Shown here in pieces: positions 25,263-35,813 of a stretch of 64,000 nucleotides of DNA. The DNA comes from Roseibium album (lineage in GTDB: Bacteria > Pseudomonadota > Alphaproteobacteria > Rhizobiales > Stappiaceae), in the NCBI GenBank assembly GCA_001404055.1, contig CXTY01000018.1, positions 1-64,000 on the forward strand, in the 5' to 3' direction. Under the pieces are notes generated by a model that did no database searches, was not told where the DNA came from, and saw nothing but the letters and a program-made list of their open reading frames with translations. The position numbers were made by a program, and so were the translations under genes. Every line of letters starts with the position of its first letter. Within the stretch, counting starts at the first letter, position 1.

Positions 25263-27020
25263 GTGAATATCGCAAGTCTTTCTGAAAGAAGCCGAATCTG
25301 GCGTCTTGTGGGACTGCATGTTTGGCAACGTACCCTGAAGTGGATGCATGGCGGACCAGTGTTTCGCATGCGGCCGTTTTCGGCTGTGCCATCGCGACTG
25401 TTGATCGCCCCACAAGACTTGCGAACCGCAGACGCGACAAACGCAGCTGATATTTATGGTGGGCGCTTTCTTTTTTCAGGGCATCTTGTTGAAACGCAGG
25501 GCCGGTCGCCCTTTGAACTGAAGGCCGTGCATGAAGACTGGCAACGGGAGTTGCACGGGTTCGGCTGGCTCAGGGACCTGCGTGCCTCCGACAGTCAGAT
25601 TGCCCGGCAGAATGCGCGTGCTTTGGTCGAAGACTGGATCAGGCATAGCGGCCGCTGGCATGATATCGGTTGGGAAGCCCCCGTCATCACAAGGCGTGTT
25701 CTATCTTGGTTGGCGCACTCTCCGTTTGTCTTGCAGGACGGAGACCACGAATTTTATCGAAATTTCGTCAAATCTCTTGCGCGTCAGGTCCGCTATCTCC
25801 GCCAGACCATCAATGAAACCGATGATGGTGTAGAGCGGCTGCACGCCGCCCTGGCCATTACATCAGCCTGTATCTCCATGGCAGGTCAGGGGCGTTTCGC
25901 GCGTCAGAGTTTTCGTCGTCTTGATCATGAGCTGACACGGCAGATCCTCCCGGATGGGGGTCATATATCGCGCAATCCACGTGCGCTGATTGATATTCTG
26001 GCGGACCTTCTTCCAATCCGTCAGGCCTTTGTCAGCCAAGGCCTGGAAATGCCTGCCTCCATGCTTCAATCTGTTGACCGGATGATGCCGCTTCTGCGGT
26101 TCTTTCGTCACGGGGACGGGGCACTCGCGCATTTCAACGGAATGGGATCAACGCCGAGTGACCTTGTGGCGACCATTCTTGCCTATGACGATGCCCGTGG
26201 CGCGCCGCCAGTCAATGCGCCTCATTCCGGCTATCAACGGCTGAGTGGCGGAACGTCTGTCGTCCTGTTCGATACTGGCACGGCCCCAGCGCTTGCTGTT
26301 TCTGGGCATGCGCATGCCGGGTGTCTTTCTTTTGAGTTTTCTTCCGGCATAAACCGGCTGGTCGTCAATTGCGGCGTTTCTTCAAAATCGAACCCGCTTT
26401 GGCGCAAGGTCAGCCGGTCGACCGCAGCGCATTCGACAGTTTCGATCGAAGATACGTCGTCTTGCCGATTTCTCTCCGACAAACCGTTCGGGCACCTGCT
26501 GGGTGCACCTATTATTTCCGGTCCGACACATGTTCCGGTGGAGCGGGAAGATGACAAGACCGGCAGCAGGGTTACGGCCTCACACGACGGGTATGCCTCG
26601 GAATACCGGGTTCTGCACGAACGGGACATGCGCCTTTCGGGAGATGGAACCGTTCTGGATGCCATTGATACCTTCCGAGCTGTCGGAAATGTTTCACCCG
26701 AACATCGATATGCCATTCGCTTCCATCTTCATCCCGGCTTGAGGACTTCTCTCTTGAGGGGTGGCTCCGCCATTCTCCTGGTCTGCCGTGACGGCGAAGC
26801 CTGGGAGTTTGAGGCGCCTGGGTGTGAACTCGTTCTGGAAGAGAGCATTTACCTGTCGGATGTTTTTGGCCACCGCAAGACAGAACAGATTGTGGTTTCG
26901 GGCGCGCTCCTGGAAACCCCGTCTGTCGGCTGGCAGTTCCGTAAAACGGCAACAGCCAAACTCAGCCGCCGTGGTACCAGTGATTTTGATGACGTAGAGC
27001 AACTTCCTCTCGAAGAATAA
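25263..27020 (+). CDS. Heparinase II/III family protein
   Basis: A 585-residue protein. The N-terminal part is an alpha-toroid-type helical domain (SDSQIARQNARALVEDWIRH, RVLSWLAHSPFVL, LHAALAITSACISMAGQG). The C-terminal part is the beta-sandwich heparinase II/III-like domain, recognised from ALAVSGHAHAGCLSFEFSSG with its conserved histidines and INRLVVNCGVSS. Family members are polysaccharide lyases; in alphaproteobacteria this gene is regularly next to the RsmB-type methyltransferase and purH. No signal peptide is seen, so its polymer substrate is unclear. The start is GTG at 25263. Confidence 0.88.
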   Translation: MNIASLSERSRIWRLVGLHVWQRTLKWMHGGPVFRMRPFSAVPSRLLIAPQDLRTADATNAADIYGGRFLFSGHLVETQGRSPFELKAVHEDWQRELHGFGWLRDLRASDSQIARQNARALVEDWIRHSGRWHDIGWEAPVITRRVLSWLAHSPFVLQDGDHEFYRNFVKSLARQVRYLRQTINETDDGVERLHAALAITSACISMAGQGRFARQSFRRLDHELTRQILPDGGHISRNPRALIDILADLLPIRQAFVSQGLEMPASMLQSVDRMMPLLRFFRHGDGALAHFNGMGSTPSDLVATILAYDDARGAPPVNAPHSGYQRLSGGTSVVLFDTGTAPALAVSGHAHAGCLSFEFSSGINRLVVNCGVSSKSNPLWRKVSRSTAAHSTVSIEDTSSCRFLSDKPFGHLLGAPIISGPTHVPVEREDDKTGSRVTASHDGYASEYRVLHERDMRLSGDGTVLDAIDTFRAVGNVSPEHRYAIRFHLHPGLRTSLLRGGSAILLVCRDGEAWEFEAPGCELVLEESIYLSDVFGHRKTEQIVVSGALLETPSVGWQFRKTATAKLSRRGTSDFDDVEQLPLEE

Positions 27021-27114
27021 CGGGAGATTCCGCCAGATACCTTCCGATTTGCCTGAAGACGTGATAGGGCCACGCCGAGATCCGACATCCCGTCCCTAAT
27101 TGCGAGGCAAACTG

Positions 27115-28731
27115 ATGGCCATTGTGTCCAAAGCCGTTCCTGTTCCCGAATTGGTTCCCGTTAAACGCGCGCTTCTTTCAGTCTTCGACAAGACCGGTCT
27201 GGTCGAATTCGCCAAGGCGCTGGCGGAACGCGGTGTTGAGCTGGTTTCCACGGGCGGGTCCTACAAGGCTTTGAAGGATGCGGGCCTTGCGGTTCTGGAC
27301 ATTTCAGAGGTGACGAATTTTCCCGAAATCATGGACGGTCGGGTCAAGACGCTTCATCCGAGTGTCCACGGTGGCCTTCTTGCTATTCGCGGTGATGCGG
27401 ACCACCAGTCGGCGATGAGTGAACACGGAATTACCGGGATCGACCTGTTCTGCGGAAACCTCTACCCATTTGAGCAGGTTGTTGCGTCAGGCGCCGACTA
27501 TGCGACCGGAATCGAGAACATCGACATTGGCGGCCCGGCGATGACACGCGCTGCTGCCAAGAACCACGCCTATGTGACTGTTGTCACCGATCCGGGCGAC
27601 TATGACAGCGTCATTGCCGAAATGGATGCCAGCAATGGTCAGTCACCGATTGCACTGCGCAAGAAACTGGCACTAAAAGCATTTGCCCGAACGGCTGCCT
27701 ACGACGCGGCGGTCTCCAACTGGATGGCGGATCAGCTTGACGAGGCAACGCCCGCGCACCGCGCGGTTGGCGGAGAGCTGGCTGAAGTCATGCGTTACGG
27801 CGAAAATCCGCATCAAACAGCAGGTTTTTACAAGACCGGCGAAAACCGTCCAGGGGTCGCCACCGCCAGACAACTCCAGGGCAAAACACTATCCTATAAC
27901 AACATCAACGACACGGACGCCGCTTTTGAACTCGTCAGTGAGTTTGATCCGGAGCGCACCAGTGCCGTTGCCATCATCAAGCATGCCAACCCGTGTGGTG
28001 TGGCGGAAGGTGCGAGCCTGAAAGAGGCTTATGCGAATGCTTTGCGTTGTGACCCGGTGTCGGCGTTTGGTGGGATTGTTGCCCTGAACAAGACGCTGGA
28101 TGCCGCTGCAGCAGAAGAAATAGTCAAGGTCTTCACCGAAGTCATCATTGCGCCGGACGTTGATGATGCGGCCCGTGAGATCATTGCTGCAAAGAAAAAC
28201 CTGCGACTTCTGGTGACCGGTGGCCTCGCTGACGCGCGTGCAAAAGGCCTATTCGTGAAATCCGTGTCAGGTGGCCTCCTTGTTCAGTCGCGGGACAATG
28301 GTGTTGTCGATGACCTCGACCTGAAAGTTGTCACCAAACGTGCACCAAGCGCGCAGGAACTGGCTGATCTGAAGTTTGCCTTCCGGGTTGCAAAGCACGT
28401 GAAGTCCAATGCGATTGTTTATGTGAAGGACGGCGCAACGGTCGGTGTCGGCGCGGGCCAGATGAGCCGCGTGGATTCAGCCCGTATCGCTGCGCGCAAG
28501 GCCCTGGACGCAACAGAAGCTGCCGGTTTGACAGAACCGCTCACCAAGGGCTGTGTGGTCGCTTCAGATGCGTTCTTCCCGTTTGCAGATGGCTTGCTGT
28601 CGGCGGCAGAGGCAGGGGCAACAGCCGTCATTCAGCCTGGCGGGTCCATGCGTGATGACGATGTTATCGCAGCTGCCGATGAAGCAGGTCTGGCGATGGT
28701 CATGACAGGGATGCGCCATTTCCGGCACTGA
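27115..28731 (+). CDS. purH: Bifunctional AICAR formyltransferase / IMP cyclohydrolase PurH
   Basis: A 538-residue enzyme for the last two steps of IMP synthesis. The N-terminal MGS-like cyclohydrolase domain ([48 protein letters not shown]) is followed by the transformylase domain with [12 protein letters not shown], the KHANPCGVA motif carrying the catalytic Lys/His, and [14 protein letters not shown]. The frame opens at 27100, but the ATG at 27115 has GAGG seven bases upstream. It stands alone between the heparinase-like gene and a convergent transporter. Confidence 0.97.
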   Translation: MAIVSKAVPVPELVPVKRALLSVFDKTGLVEFAKALAERGVELVSTGGSYKALKDAGLAVLDISEVTNFPEIMDGRVKTLHPSVHGGLLAIRGDADHQSAMSEHGITGIDLFCGNLYPFEQVVASGADYATGIENIDIGGPAMTRAAAKNHAYVTVVTDPGDYDSVIAEMDASNGQSPIALRKKLALKAFARTAAYDAAVSNWMADQLDEATPAHRAVGGELAEVMRYGENPHQTAGFYKTGENRPGVATARQLQGKTLSYNNINDTDAAFELVSEFDPERTSAVAIIKHANPCGVAEGASLKEAYANALRCDPVSAFGGIVALNKTLDAAAAEEIVKVFTEVIIAPDVDDAAREIIAAKKNLRLLVTGGLADARAKGLFVKSVSGGLLVQSRDNGVVDDLDLKVVTKRAPSAQELADLKFAFRVAKHVKSNAIVYVKDGATVGVGAGQMSRVDSARIAARKALDATEAAGLTEPLTKGCVVASDAFFPFADGLLSAAEAGATAVIQPGGSMRDDDVIAAADEAGLAMVMTGMRHFRH

Positions 28732-28778
28732 TCGGAAGGCTGAGCTAAAATTCAGGAAAAGGGAGCGAACTGAGGTTC

Positions 28779-30167
28779 TCAGGTCGCCTCCTCATGCCGG
28801 GGTTCCCTGACCAGCAGCAACACAAACAGGGCAACCACAAAAAATACGATTATTACTGACATGCCGGCACGCTGGCTGGCCGTCAGCGCTGTGACCACGC
28901 CGAGCGCAAGAGGTCCGAGGAAACTTGTCGACTTTCCGGAAAATGCAAGCAAACCGAAATACTGCGTCATGTGTTCCTTGGGTGCCAGGCGCACCAGAAA
29001 ACTGCGGCAGGATGCTTGCAAAGGTCCGGAAACGGCGCCAATCAGAGCACCTAATCCGATGAATATCTGCTCCGGCAGGGAAGCGAACATGGCGCCTTCC
29101 GGCGCTGCTTCAACCTTGATTACGAAAAGCACCGTTGTCTCATCGACAGAGATCATGCCAATGCTGCAGATGATCAACACTAGAAGCGAGAAAATGAGCA
29201 CGGGCTTAGCGCCAAGCCTGTCGTCCATCGGGCCCCCGAGGATCAGGCCAAGGGTGCCGGTGATGGTAAGGATTATGCCGAAGATCCCGATCTCTATCGT
29301 GGTCCAGCCGAGTTGTCCCTCGGCGTAGATGCCGCCAAAGGCAAAAAGCGCGACCAGTCCATCCTTCAAGGACAGATTAGCGATCAGGAACAGGAAGATG
29401 TTCCTGTTGGACCGTGCCTGAGACAGGCTTTCAGCCAGGTCGGCAAGGCCTTTTTTGATTGCAGGGCCGATTTTGGAACGCTGGGGAGAATCCTGAACAA
29501 AGAGGAACATCGGTAAAGCGAAAACGAGGTACCAGAGCGCAGAAAACGGTCCGACGACCCGGTCGCCTTCCTGCGTGGCAGCGTCCAGACCAAAGAGCGG
29601 TTCATGTCCGAGCAGTGTGACGCCGGTGGTCGGATTCGCTGCAAAAAAACCAAGCGTGAAAAGAAGCGTCACCAAGCCGCTTACATAGCCAACGCCCCAT
29701 CCAAAGCTTGAGAGCGTGCCGAGATGTTTTTTGGGTACGAGCGTCGGCATCATGGCGTTGTTGAAGACGGTTGCAACCTCAATTGACAAGGTGCCAATTG
29801 TGAACGCGATCAGCGCAATGGCAATCGCGTGTGGTGCGCCGGGCGCAGCGTACCAGAAAGCCCAGCAACAGATGACGTAGGGGATCGAGAAAACCAGAAT
29901 CCAGAATTTTCGTCGGCCCGTAGCATCTGCGATCGAACCGAGGATGGGAGCTGAGATCGCAATACAAATGCCGGCAGTCGCTGTCGCGAACGCCCAAAGC
30001 GTTTGCCCCTCTTCTGGAGATGATGCCAACGCTGATGCGAAATAGGGTGCGAAGATAAACGTCGTGATCAGAGTGAAGAAGGGCTGCGCCGCCCAATCGT
30101 AGAATGACCAGGAGAGAATTGCGCGGGTATCCATCTTGTCGTGCGATGTATCGGAGCTGGCTGTCAT
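28779..30167 (-). CDS. UMF1-type major facilitator transporter
   Basis: A 462-residue inner-membrane protein with about twelve spans. The opening LSWSFYDWAAQPFFTLITTF is characteristic of the UMF1/Atg22-like branch of the major facilitator superfamily, and SIADATGRRKFWI is the loop 2-3 motif. PMDDRLGAKPVLIFSLLVL is its counterpart in the second half. Substrates of bacterial UMF1 proteins are unknown; the yeast relative Atg22 exports amino acids from the vacuole. It follows the glutamate dehydrogenase gene on the same strand beyond a strong terminator, so it is expressed separately. Confidence 0.88.
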   Translation of the reverse strand: MTASSDTSHDKMDTRAILSWSFYDWAAQPFFTLITTFIFAPYFASALASSPEEGQTLWAFATATAGICIAISAPILGSIADATGRRKFWILVFSIPYVICCWAFWYAAPGAPHAIAIALIAFTIGTLSIEVATVFNNAMMPTLVPKKHLGTLSSFGWGVGYVSGLVTLLFTLGFFAANPTTGVTLLGHEPLFGLDAATQEGDRVVGPFSALWYLVFALPMFLFVQDSPQRSKIGPAIKKGLADLAESLSQARSNRNIFLFLIANLSLKDGLVALFAFGGIYAEGQLGWTTIEIGIFGIILTITGTLGLILGGPMDDRLGAKPVLIFSLLVLIICSIGMISVDETTVLFVIKVEAAPEGAMFASLPEQIFIGLGALIGAVSGPLQASCRSFLVRLAPKEHMTQYFGLLAFSGKSTSFLGPLALGVVTALTASQRAGMSVIIVFFVVALFVLLLVREPRHEEAT

Positions 30168-30190
30168 GCTGAACCCTATCCCGGGTTGGA

Positions 30191-30221
30191 AAAAGGCCGG
30201 CAGCTGAACTGCCGGCCTTTT
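30191..30221 (-). terminator. Strong terminator of the glutamate dehydrogenase gene
   Basis: AAAAGGCCGGCAG and CTGCCGGCCTTTT pair perfectly over 13 bp around the loop CTGAA. On the minus strand the stem ends in TTTT, 25 bases after the dehydrogenase stop codon. Confidence 0.88.
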
Positions 30222-30245
30222 GATGTCATTGCAGGCCTGAGACGA

Positions 30246-33200
30246 TCAGGCGGTTCCGCAGATTTCGGCCAGAAGGCTGGCGGCTACGGAGAACTTCGAT
30301 ACGCTGAGGCCGCCGTCGAGGATTTCGTTTACCGAACGCATGGTTCTGGCGACTTCCACCTCGTGCATTTCCAGCCATTCGCCAAATTTTCCCGACCGAA
30401 CCGCATCGATTGCAATTGCGCGGTGCGCCGAGACTAGCGTTGCTCGTGCACGGTCGAGCGCCAGACCATCATAGTAATCCTGCACATCCAGATTGTTGGC
30501 GAGGGTGTGCATGGCACCGATCTGGAAGTGATGCGCGACTTCGTAATAAGCCGTTGCTGCCGTATTGAGGTCAGCTTCGGTTTCCTCCGATACGATGACG
30601 ATGTCCGGAATTGCGCGTTCCGCAAGCATCCAGGAGATCCGCTTGGCAAGTGCTTCCGGGACGCCCCGTTCCACATAGGCTGCAACGCGTTCGTTCAAGA
30701 GAGCGGCAGGTTCTTCCGGCAGCAGGCTTTCCAGGCGACCACGCAAGTCGGCAATGCCAGTGCGGAATCGTTCGACAACAGCGGATAGACCCTTGTCAAA
30801 GCTGACGTTCCGTTTGAACCAGACAACACGCTCCAGAAGCAAGGACTGCACTTCGGAATAAAGCTCGAGTTGCAGGTCACCATCGATTTTGGTGTCGAGC
30901 GCGTCGATCTCGTTGTTCAAATCTGTCAGGTCATAGCTGTTTCGAACGGCGACGAACCCTTGCGCAATTTCAGTCGGGGTAGCGCCGGTCTGGTCCATCA
31001 GGCGTGTCAGGAAGGTCGCACCACCGCGGTTGATCATGGAGTTGGCCAACATGGTCGCGATGATTTCACGCCGCAGACGGTGGCCGTTGATTTCATCCTC
31101 GTAGGTGGATGCCATCTGATCGGGGAAATAACGGAAGAGTTCGCGGGCGAGATAATCGTCGTCCGGAACCGAGCTTTCCAAAAGCGCGTCGTAAAGTGTG
31201 AGTTTGGAGTAGGCGAGGAGTACGCCGAGCTCAGCACGCGTCAATAGCTGGCCTGCCTTGCTCATTTCTTCCATTGCGGCTTCATCCGGCAATTCTTCAA
31301 CCACACGGTCAAGCAGTCCAGCGTGTTCAAGCTGGCGCATCATGCGTGCCTGGTAACCGAAATCCTCCATTCCGCGCAGGTGCATCATGGAAATCGCCAG
31401 CGTTTGCAGATAGTTGTTTCTAAGAACAAGGTCTGCAACTTCGTCGGTCATATCCGCCAGCAATTCATTGCGATCATCCAGCGATAGCTTCTGAGCTTTG
31501 ACGGCGGCTCCGAGCGCGATCTTGATGTTGACCTCCATATCGGAGGAATTCACACCAGCGGAATTGTCGATTGCATCAGAGTTGCAGCGTCCACCCTTTT
31601 TGCTGAACTCGATACGGGCGAGCTGAGTAAGGCCCAGGTTCGCGCCTTCTCCGATCACCTTTGCTCCCAACTGAGGCGCTGTGATGCGGATAGGGTCGTT
31701 GGCCCGGTCACCCGCATCGGCATCCGTCTCGGTTGTCGCGCGAATATACGTACCGATGCCACCGAACCACAGCAGGTCTATGTCCATTCTCAGGATGGCA
31801 ATCATGACTTCCTGAGGCGTGGCATTAACCTTCGGAATAGACAGGCGCGCCTGAATTTCCTTTGACAGCGGAATCGATTTCAACTGCCGGGAAAAGACAC
31901 CGCCGCCCTTGGAGATCAGGTCGGTATTGTAGTCTTTCCAGGACGAGCGCCCCATGTCGAACAGTCGTTTGCGTTCTTTCCAGGTCTTCACCGGATCCGG
32001 GTTCGGATCAATGAAAATGTCCCGATGATCGAATGCAGCGATGAGCTTGGTGGCCTTCGACAACAGCATGCCGTTGCCGAAAACGTCTCCTGACATGTCG
32101 CCGACACCAGCTGCGGTGAAGGGTTCAGTCTGGATGTCCCGGTTCATTTCGCGGAAATGGCGTTTCACTGCTTCCCAGGCACCGCGAGCCGTAATGCCCA
32201 TCTTCTTGTGGTCGTAACCCGCAGAGCCACCGGACGCAAACGCATCGCCAAGCCAGAAATTTCGTCCTTCGGAAAGGCCATTGGCGGTATCTGAGAAAGT
32301 TGCGGTTCCTTTGTCAGCTGCAACAACGAGATAAGGGTCATCACCGTCAAAACGCTGAACCCGCTCGGGCGGCAGGACCTGGTCCTCGTCCAGATTGTCG
32401 GTCACATCCAGCAGCGCATTGATGAAGATCTTGTAGCTTTCCGTGCCTTCCTTGAACCAGGCCTCGCGGTCGCTCATGGGCGGCAGGCGTTTGGGAACAA
32501 ACCCGCCTTTTGCGCCAACTGGAACGATGACGGCGTTTTTGACCTGCTGGGCCTTGACCAGGCCGAGGACTTCGGTTCGGAAATCCTGCGGTCGGTCCGA
32601 CCAGCGCAAACCGCCGCGGGCAACCATGCCAAAACGCAGATGAACACCTTCGACCCGGGGACTGTAGACGGAAATTTCGCGGAAGGGCCGCGGCTGCGGC
32701 AGATCGTCGATCTTCCGGCTGTCGATCTTGAAGGCAAAAGTCTGCTTCGGCTGACCGTCTTTGTCCAGCTGGTAGAAGTTGGTTCGCAGCACCGATTCAA
32801 TGGCGTTCTGGAAACGGCGCAGGATGCGGTCGTCATCGAGACTGGATACTTCTTCCAGGGCGGCTGTGAGCTCACTTTCCAGACGTTCGGTTCCAGGTTC
32901 CCGGATGGCATCCGTCACTTCGGGATTGAAGCGCAGGTGGAACAACTCAACCAGCTTCGTCGCGATCGCAGGATAATTGTTCAGTGTCGTCCACATGTAG
33001 TCTTCGGAAAAACGAACACCCGCCTGACGCAGGTATTTTGAAAGAGCGCGGATTACGGCAACGTCACGCCATGCAAGATCGGCTGTAAGAACAAGACGGT
33101 TGTAACCGTCATCCTCAGCGTTGCCGGTCCAGACAGCCATGAACATGCTTTCAAGCCGGCTTTGCATTTCACTGCAAAAGACGAAGTCTTCCCCAGACCG

Positions 33201-35057
33201 GGCTTCAAGGGTCATCTCGTGAAGATAGGAAAGCAACGCCCCGTCTGGCGTAACCCGGTAGGTCCGTTCGTTGATAACCTTGAAACCCATGTTCTCAAGC
33301 AGGGGTACGCGCGCGGACAACGCGATGGGCGAACCGCAATGATAGACTTTCAGCGCCAGACGGTCTTCTGTCGAACCTGCAGCGCGCATGAATGTGATCG
33401 TTGTGTCGTGATGATCGGAGAGTGTTTCAAGCTTGACGATGTCCGAGAGTGCGGACTGGGGACTGTAAACTTCCTTGTAGCCGCCGTGGAAGGACAGAGC
33501 ATAACGATCTGCGAGTTTGCGAGCCTGAACCGGTGCAAATTCCTTGTTCAGAGCATCGCGAACGCTGTCAGACCAGGATCGGACCATATCGGCAACGGCG
33601 GTTTCCAGCTCCGCGCGATCCGGCTCAGGCGTTTCACCTTTGTCGCGACCGATAATGTAATGCACTCTCGCAAGAGGGCCTTCCGGATAGGTTACATACC
33701 AGGCGGAAAGCCGGCCTTCGTAGACCGAGGCCATATAGGTTCCGATATTGATCCGGACTTCCGTGGAATAACGGTCGCGCGGCACGAACACGAGGATGGA
33801 GACGTAACGGTCGAATTTGTCCGGACGGGCGAGCACGCGAATCCGCGGGCGCTCATCGAGCTGCAGGATCGCAATCGAAAATTCGTAAAGTCGGTCTCGT
33901 TCGATCTGAAACAGTTCGTCGCGCGGAAAGGCTTCAAGGACATTGCTGAGCGCGCGCCCGGAATGGCTGGCTGAATCGTATCCGGCGCGCGCCAGGACAC
34001 TGGCGACCTTGCGGCGCAAGAATGGAATTGTGCTGGTCGGTTCCGTGTAGGCGGTCGAGGCAAACAGACCGACAATGCGAAGTTCGCCGATCATCTTGCC
34101 GTCGTCGTCATAGAGTTTGGCACCGACATAATCCATGTGGACCCGGCGATGGACCGTGCTCTTCACATTTGCCTTGGCAATGATGAGTGGTTCCGGCTTT
34201 TGCAGAAATTCACGGATTTCGGGTGTGATCTGAACAAATTCCGAGCCGCGACGCAGCACCCTGACGTCCGGGTCAGTTAAAAGACCGAGGCCAGTCCCTT
34301 CGTGCGGCGAAAGTTCGCCTTCTTCGACACCGCCCTCGAACTTGTACTCGCGCATGCCCAGGAAGATGAAATTGTCTTTCTCCATCCACTCAAGAAAATG
34401 AATGGCTTCCCACAATTCATCGCTGCTGCCAGGGATCTGCGTGGTTTTGTAGGTGTCAATTGCCTCGCCAAGACGTTCCTGCATTGGTTTGAAGTCATTG
34501 ACCACCGAACGAACAGAATTCAGAACCTGGTCCATTCGCTGCTGGAGCATCGCCCGGGTTTCTTCGGAATCGATCCGCGTGACGTGAATATGGATCACGC
34601 TTTCCTGGCGATCCTTGCGCCGTGGTGGTTTTTTCCGTCCCTTTGCGGATATCAGTTTGCCGTCTTCTCCCCGCTCAACTATGAAGATCGGGTGCAGAAC
34701 CAGGTGCACTTCCAGTTTGCTGTCCTGCAACTCGTCCATAACCGAGTCAACCAGGAAGGGCATGTTGTCATTGACGATTTCAATGACCGACAGTCCCTTT
34801 GCCTTTTTCCCTTTGGCCTTGAATGTGGGGTCTGAAATGCTGACCCGGTGTGTTCCAAGGTCGTGTTGCTGAAAATCCTGCCAGGCGTTCCTGGCGAAAC
34901 CCATCAGCTCGTCAGCTGTATAGGTGACCAGGTCTTCTGCCGCACCCCGGTCGTAAAATGCGCGGGAGAACTCGGCGAGTGCAGGATCTTCCTTGTTCAG
35001 GTTAGCGTGGACCGCGTCGATGAGCTTGAGTTTCTCGACGTCGTGTTTGTCCGGCAT
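30246..35057 (-). CDS. NAD-specific glutamate dehydrogenase, large (180-kDa) class
   Basis: About 1,603 residues, the size of the large NAD-GDH family of proteobacteria and actinobacteria. The N-terminal ~700 residues hold ACT-like regulatory domains. The catalytic region near residues 800-1,000 contains VARGGLRWSDRPQDFRTE and IVPVGAKGGFVPKRLP, with the substrate lysines. Further on are VVAADKGTATFSDTAN, FASGGSAGYDHKKMGI and FGNGMLLS. It oxidises glutamate to 2-oxoglutarate and ammonia with NAD and is mainly catabolic. The frame opens at 35123; the ATG at 35057 has GGGGA five bases upstream. It diverges from an AhpD-like gene. Confidence 0.97.
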   Translation of the reverse strand: MPDKHDVEKLKLIDAVHANLNKEDPALAEFSRAFYDRGAAEDLVTYTADELMGFARNAWQDFQQHDLGTHRVSISDPTFKAKGKKAKGLSVIEIVNDNMPFLVDSVMDELQDSKLEVHLVLHPIFIVERGEDGKLISAKGRKKPPRRKDRQESVIHIHVTRIDSEETRAMLQQRMDQVLNSVRSVVNDFKPMQERLGEAIDTYKTTQIPGSSDELWEAIHFLEWMEKDNFIFLGMREYKFEGGVEEGELSPHEGTGLGLLTDPDVRVLRRGSEFVQITPEIREFLQKPEPLIIAKANVKSTVHRRVHMDYVGAKLYDDDGKMIGELRIVGLFASTAYTEPTSTIPFLRRKVASVLARAGYDSASHSGRALSNVLEAFPRDELFQIERDRLYEFSIAILQLDERPRIRVLARPDKFDRYVSILVFVPRDRYSTEVRINIGTYMASVYEGRLSAWYVTYPEGPLARVHYIIGRDKGETPEPDRAELETAVADMVRSWSDSVRDALNKEFAPVQARKLADRYALSFHGGYKEVYSPQSALSDIVKLETLSDHHDTTITFMRAAGSTEDRLALKVYHCGSPIALSARVPLLENMGFKVINERTYRVTPDGALLSYLHEMTLEARSGEDFVFCSEMQSRLESMFMAVWTGNAEDDGYNRLVLTADLAWRDVAVIRALSKYLRQAGVRFSEDYMWTTLNNYPAIATKLVELFHLRFNPEVTDAIREPGTERLESELTAALEEVSSLDDDRILRRFQNAIESVLRTNFYQLDKDGQPKQTFAFKIDSRKIDDLPQPRPFREISVYSPRVEGVHLRFGMVARGGLRWSDRPQDFRTEVLGLVKAQQVKNAVIVPVGAKGGFVPKRLPPMSDREAWFKEGTESYKIFINALLDVTDNLDEDQVLPPERVQRFDGDDPYLVVAADKGTATFSDTANGLSEGRNFWLGDAFASGGSAGYDHKKMGITARGAWEAVKRHFREMNRDIQTEPFTAAGVGDMSGDVFGNGMLLSKATKLIAAFDHRDIFIDPNPDPVKTWKERKRLFDMGRSSWKDYNTDLISKGGGVFSRQLKSIPLSKEIQARLSIPKVNATPQEVMIAILRMDIDLLWFGGIGTYIRATTETDADAGDRANDPIRITAPQLGAKVIGEGANLGLTQLARIEFSKKGGRCNSDAIDNSAGVNSSDMEVNIKIALGAAVKAQKLSLDDRNELLADMTDEVADLVLRNNYLQTLAISMMHLRGMEDFGYQARMMRQLEHAGLLDRVVEELPDEAAMEEMSKAGQLLTRAELGVLLAYSKLTLYDALLESSVPDDDYLARELFRYFPDQMASTYEDEINGHRLRREIIATMLANSMINRGGATFLTRLMDQTGATPTEIAQGFVAVRNSYDLTDLNNEIDALDTKIDGDLQLELYSEVQSLLLERVVWFKRNVSFDKGLSAVVERFRTGIADLRGRLESLLPEEPAALLNERVAAYVERGVPEALAKRISWMLAERAIPDIVIVSEETEADLNTAATAYYEVAHHFQIGAMHTLANNLDVQDYYDGLALDRARATLVSAHRAIAIDAVRSGKFGEWLEMHEVEVARTMRSVNEILDGGLSVSKFSVAASLLAEICGTA

Positions 35058-35150
35058 TTTGATCCCCTTAGACGGTCTTATGTTGTGGCTCTGTCGCGTG
35101 GTATCGTTTTTTTCCAGCGACATAAAATGTTTCAGGACGGGAGGTGGGAA

Positions 35151-35717
35151 TTGTCAAGTAAAGTCACGGCCTTGCAAATCGATTCAATTGAATCTTTAAG
35201 CGAAAAAACGCAGGCGTACTTCGATTTGTGTGAGGAAAAGCTCGGTTTGGTGCCAAATGTGCTCAAGGCCTATTCCTTTGATGAAACGAAAATGCGTGCC
35301 TTCACCGATATGTACAACGACCTCATGCTATCAGATTCGGGACTGACCAAGCTTGAGCGTGAGATGATTGCCGTAGCGGTATCTTCCGTCAATCATTGTT
35401 TTTATTGTTTAACAGCTCACGGTGCTGCAGTGCGTGAGCTTTCTGGCGATCCTGTACTGGGTGAGCTGATGGTAATGAACTATCGTGTGGCGGATTTGAG
35501 CGAACGTCAGCGGGCTATGCTTGAGTTTGCGATCAAACTGACGGAAAAACCAGCGGAAATTGTCGAAAAAGACAGGCAGACCTTGCGAGATGCCGGTTTC
35601 AGCGATCGCGATATCTGGGATATCTCCTCTGTTGCCGCCTTTTTCAACATGACAAACCGGGTAGCGGCGGCAACCGACATGCGACCCAATGATGAGTATC
35701 ACTCAATGGCCCGTTGA
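35151..35717 (+). CDS. AhpD-like carboxymuconolactone decarboxylase-family protein (peroxidase-related)
   Basis: A 188-residue helical protein. LEREMIAVAVSSVNHCFYCL and then TAHG contain the Cys-x-x-Cys and downstream histidine of AhpD-type peroxidases, which use the cysteine pair to reduce hydroperoxides. The LGLVPNVLKAYS and RDIWDISSVAAFFNMTNRVA segments match the peroxidase-related enzyme subfamily. TTG at 35151 is preferred because GGAGGTG lies just before it; an in-frame ATG at 35127 lacks such a site. It diverges from glutamate dehydrogenase. Confidence 0.85.
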   Translation: MSSKVTALQIDSIESLSEKTQAYFDLCEEKLGLVPNVLKAYSFDETKMRAFTDMYNDLMLSDSGLTKLEREMIAVAVSSVNHCFYCLTAHGAAVRELSGDPVLGELMVMNYRVADLSERQRAMLEFAIKLTEKPAEIVEKDRQTLRDAGFSDRDIWDISSVAAFFNMTNRVAAATDMRPNDEYHSMAR

Positions 35718-35813
35718 GCTCTTGCCACATGCGTCAGCGGTGACAAGTCGTATAATTGGGTGTATGACGCATCCGAATTTTGCAAATCCCGCAAACGAGG
35801 AGAGGAACGAGCA

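Noticed and set aside
34302-34835. A 177-residue plus-strand frame, and others opposite the glutamate dehydrogenase gene
   Set aside because: Shadow frames of a highly conserved 1,600-residue gene.
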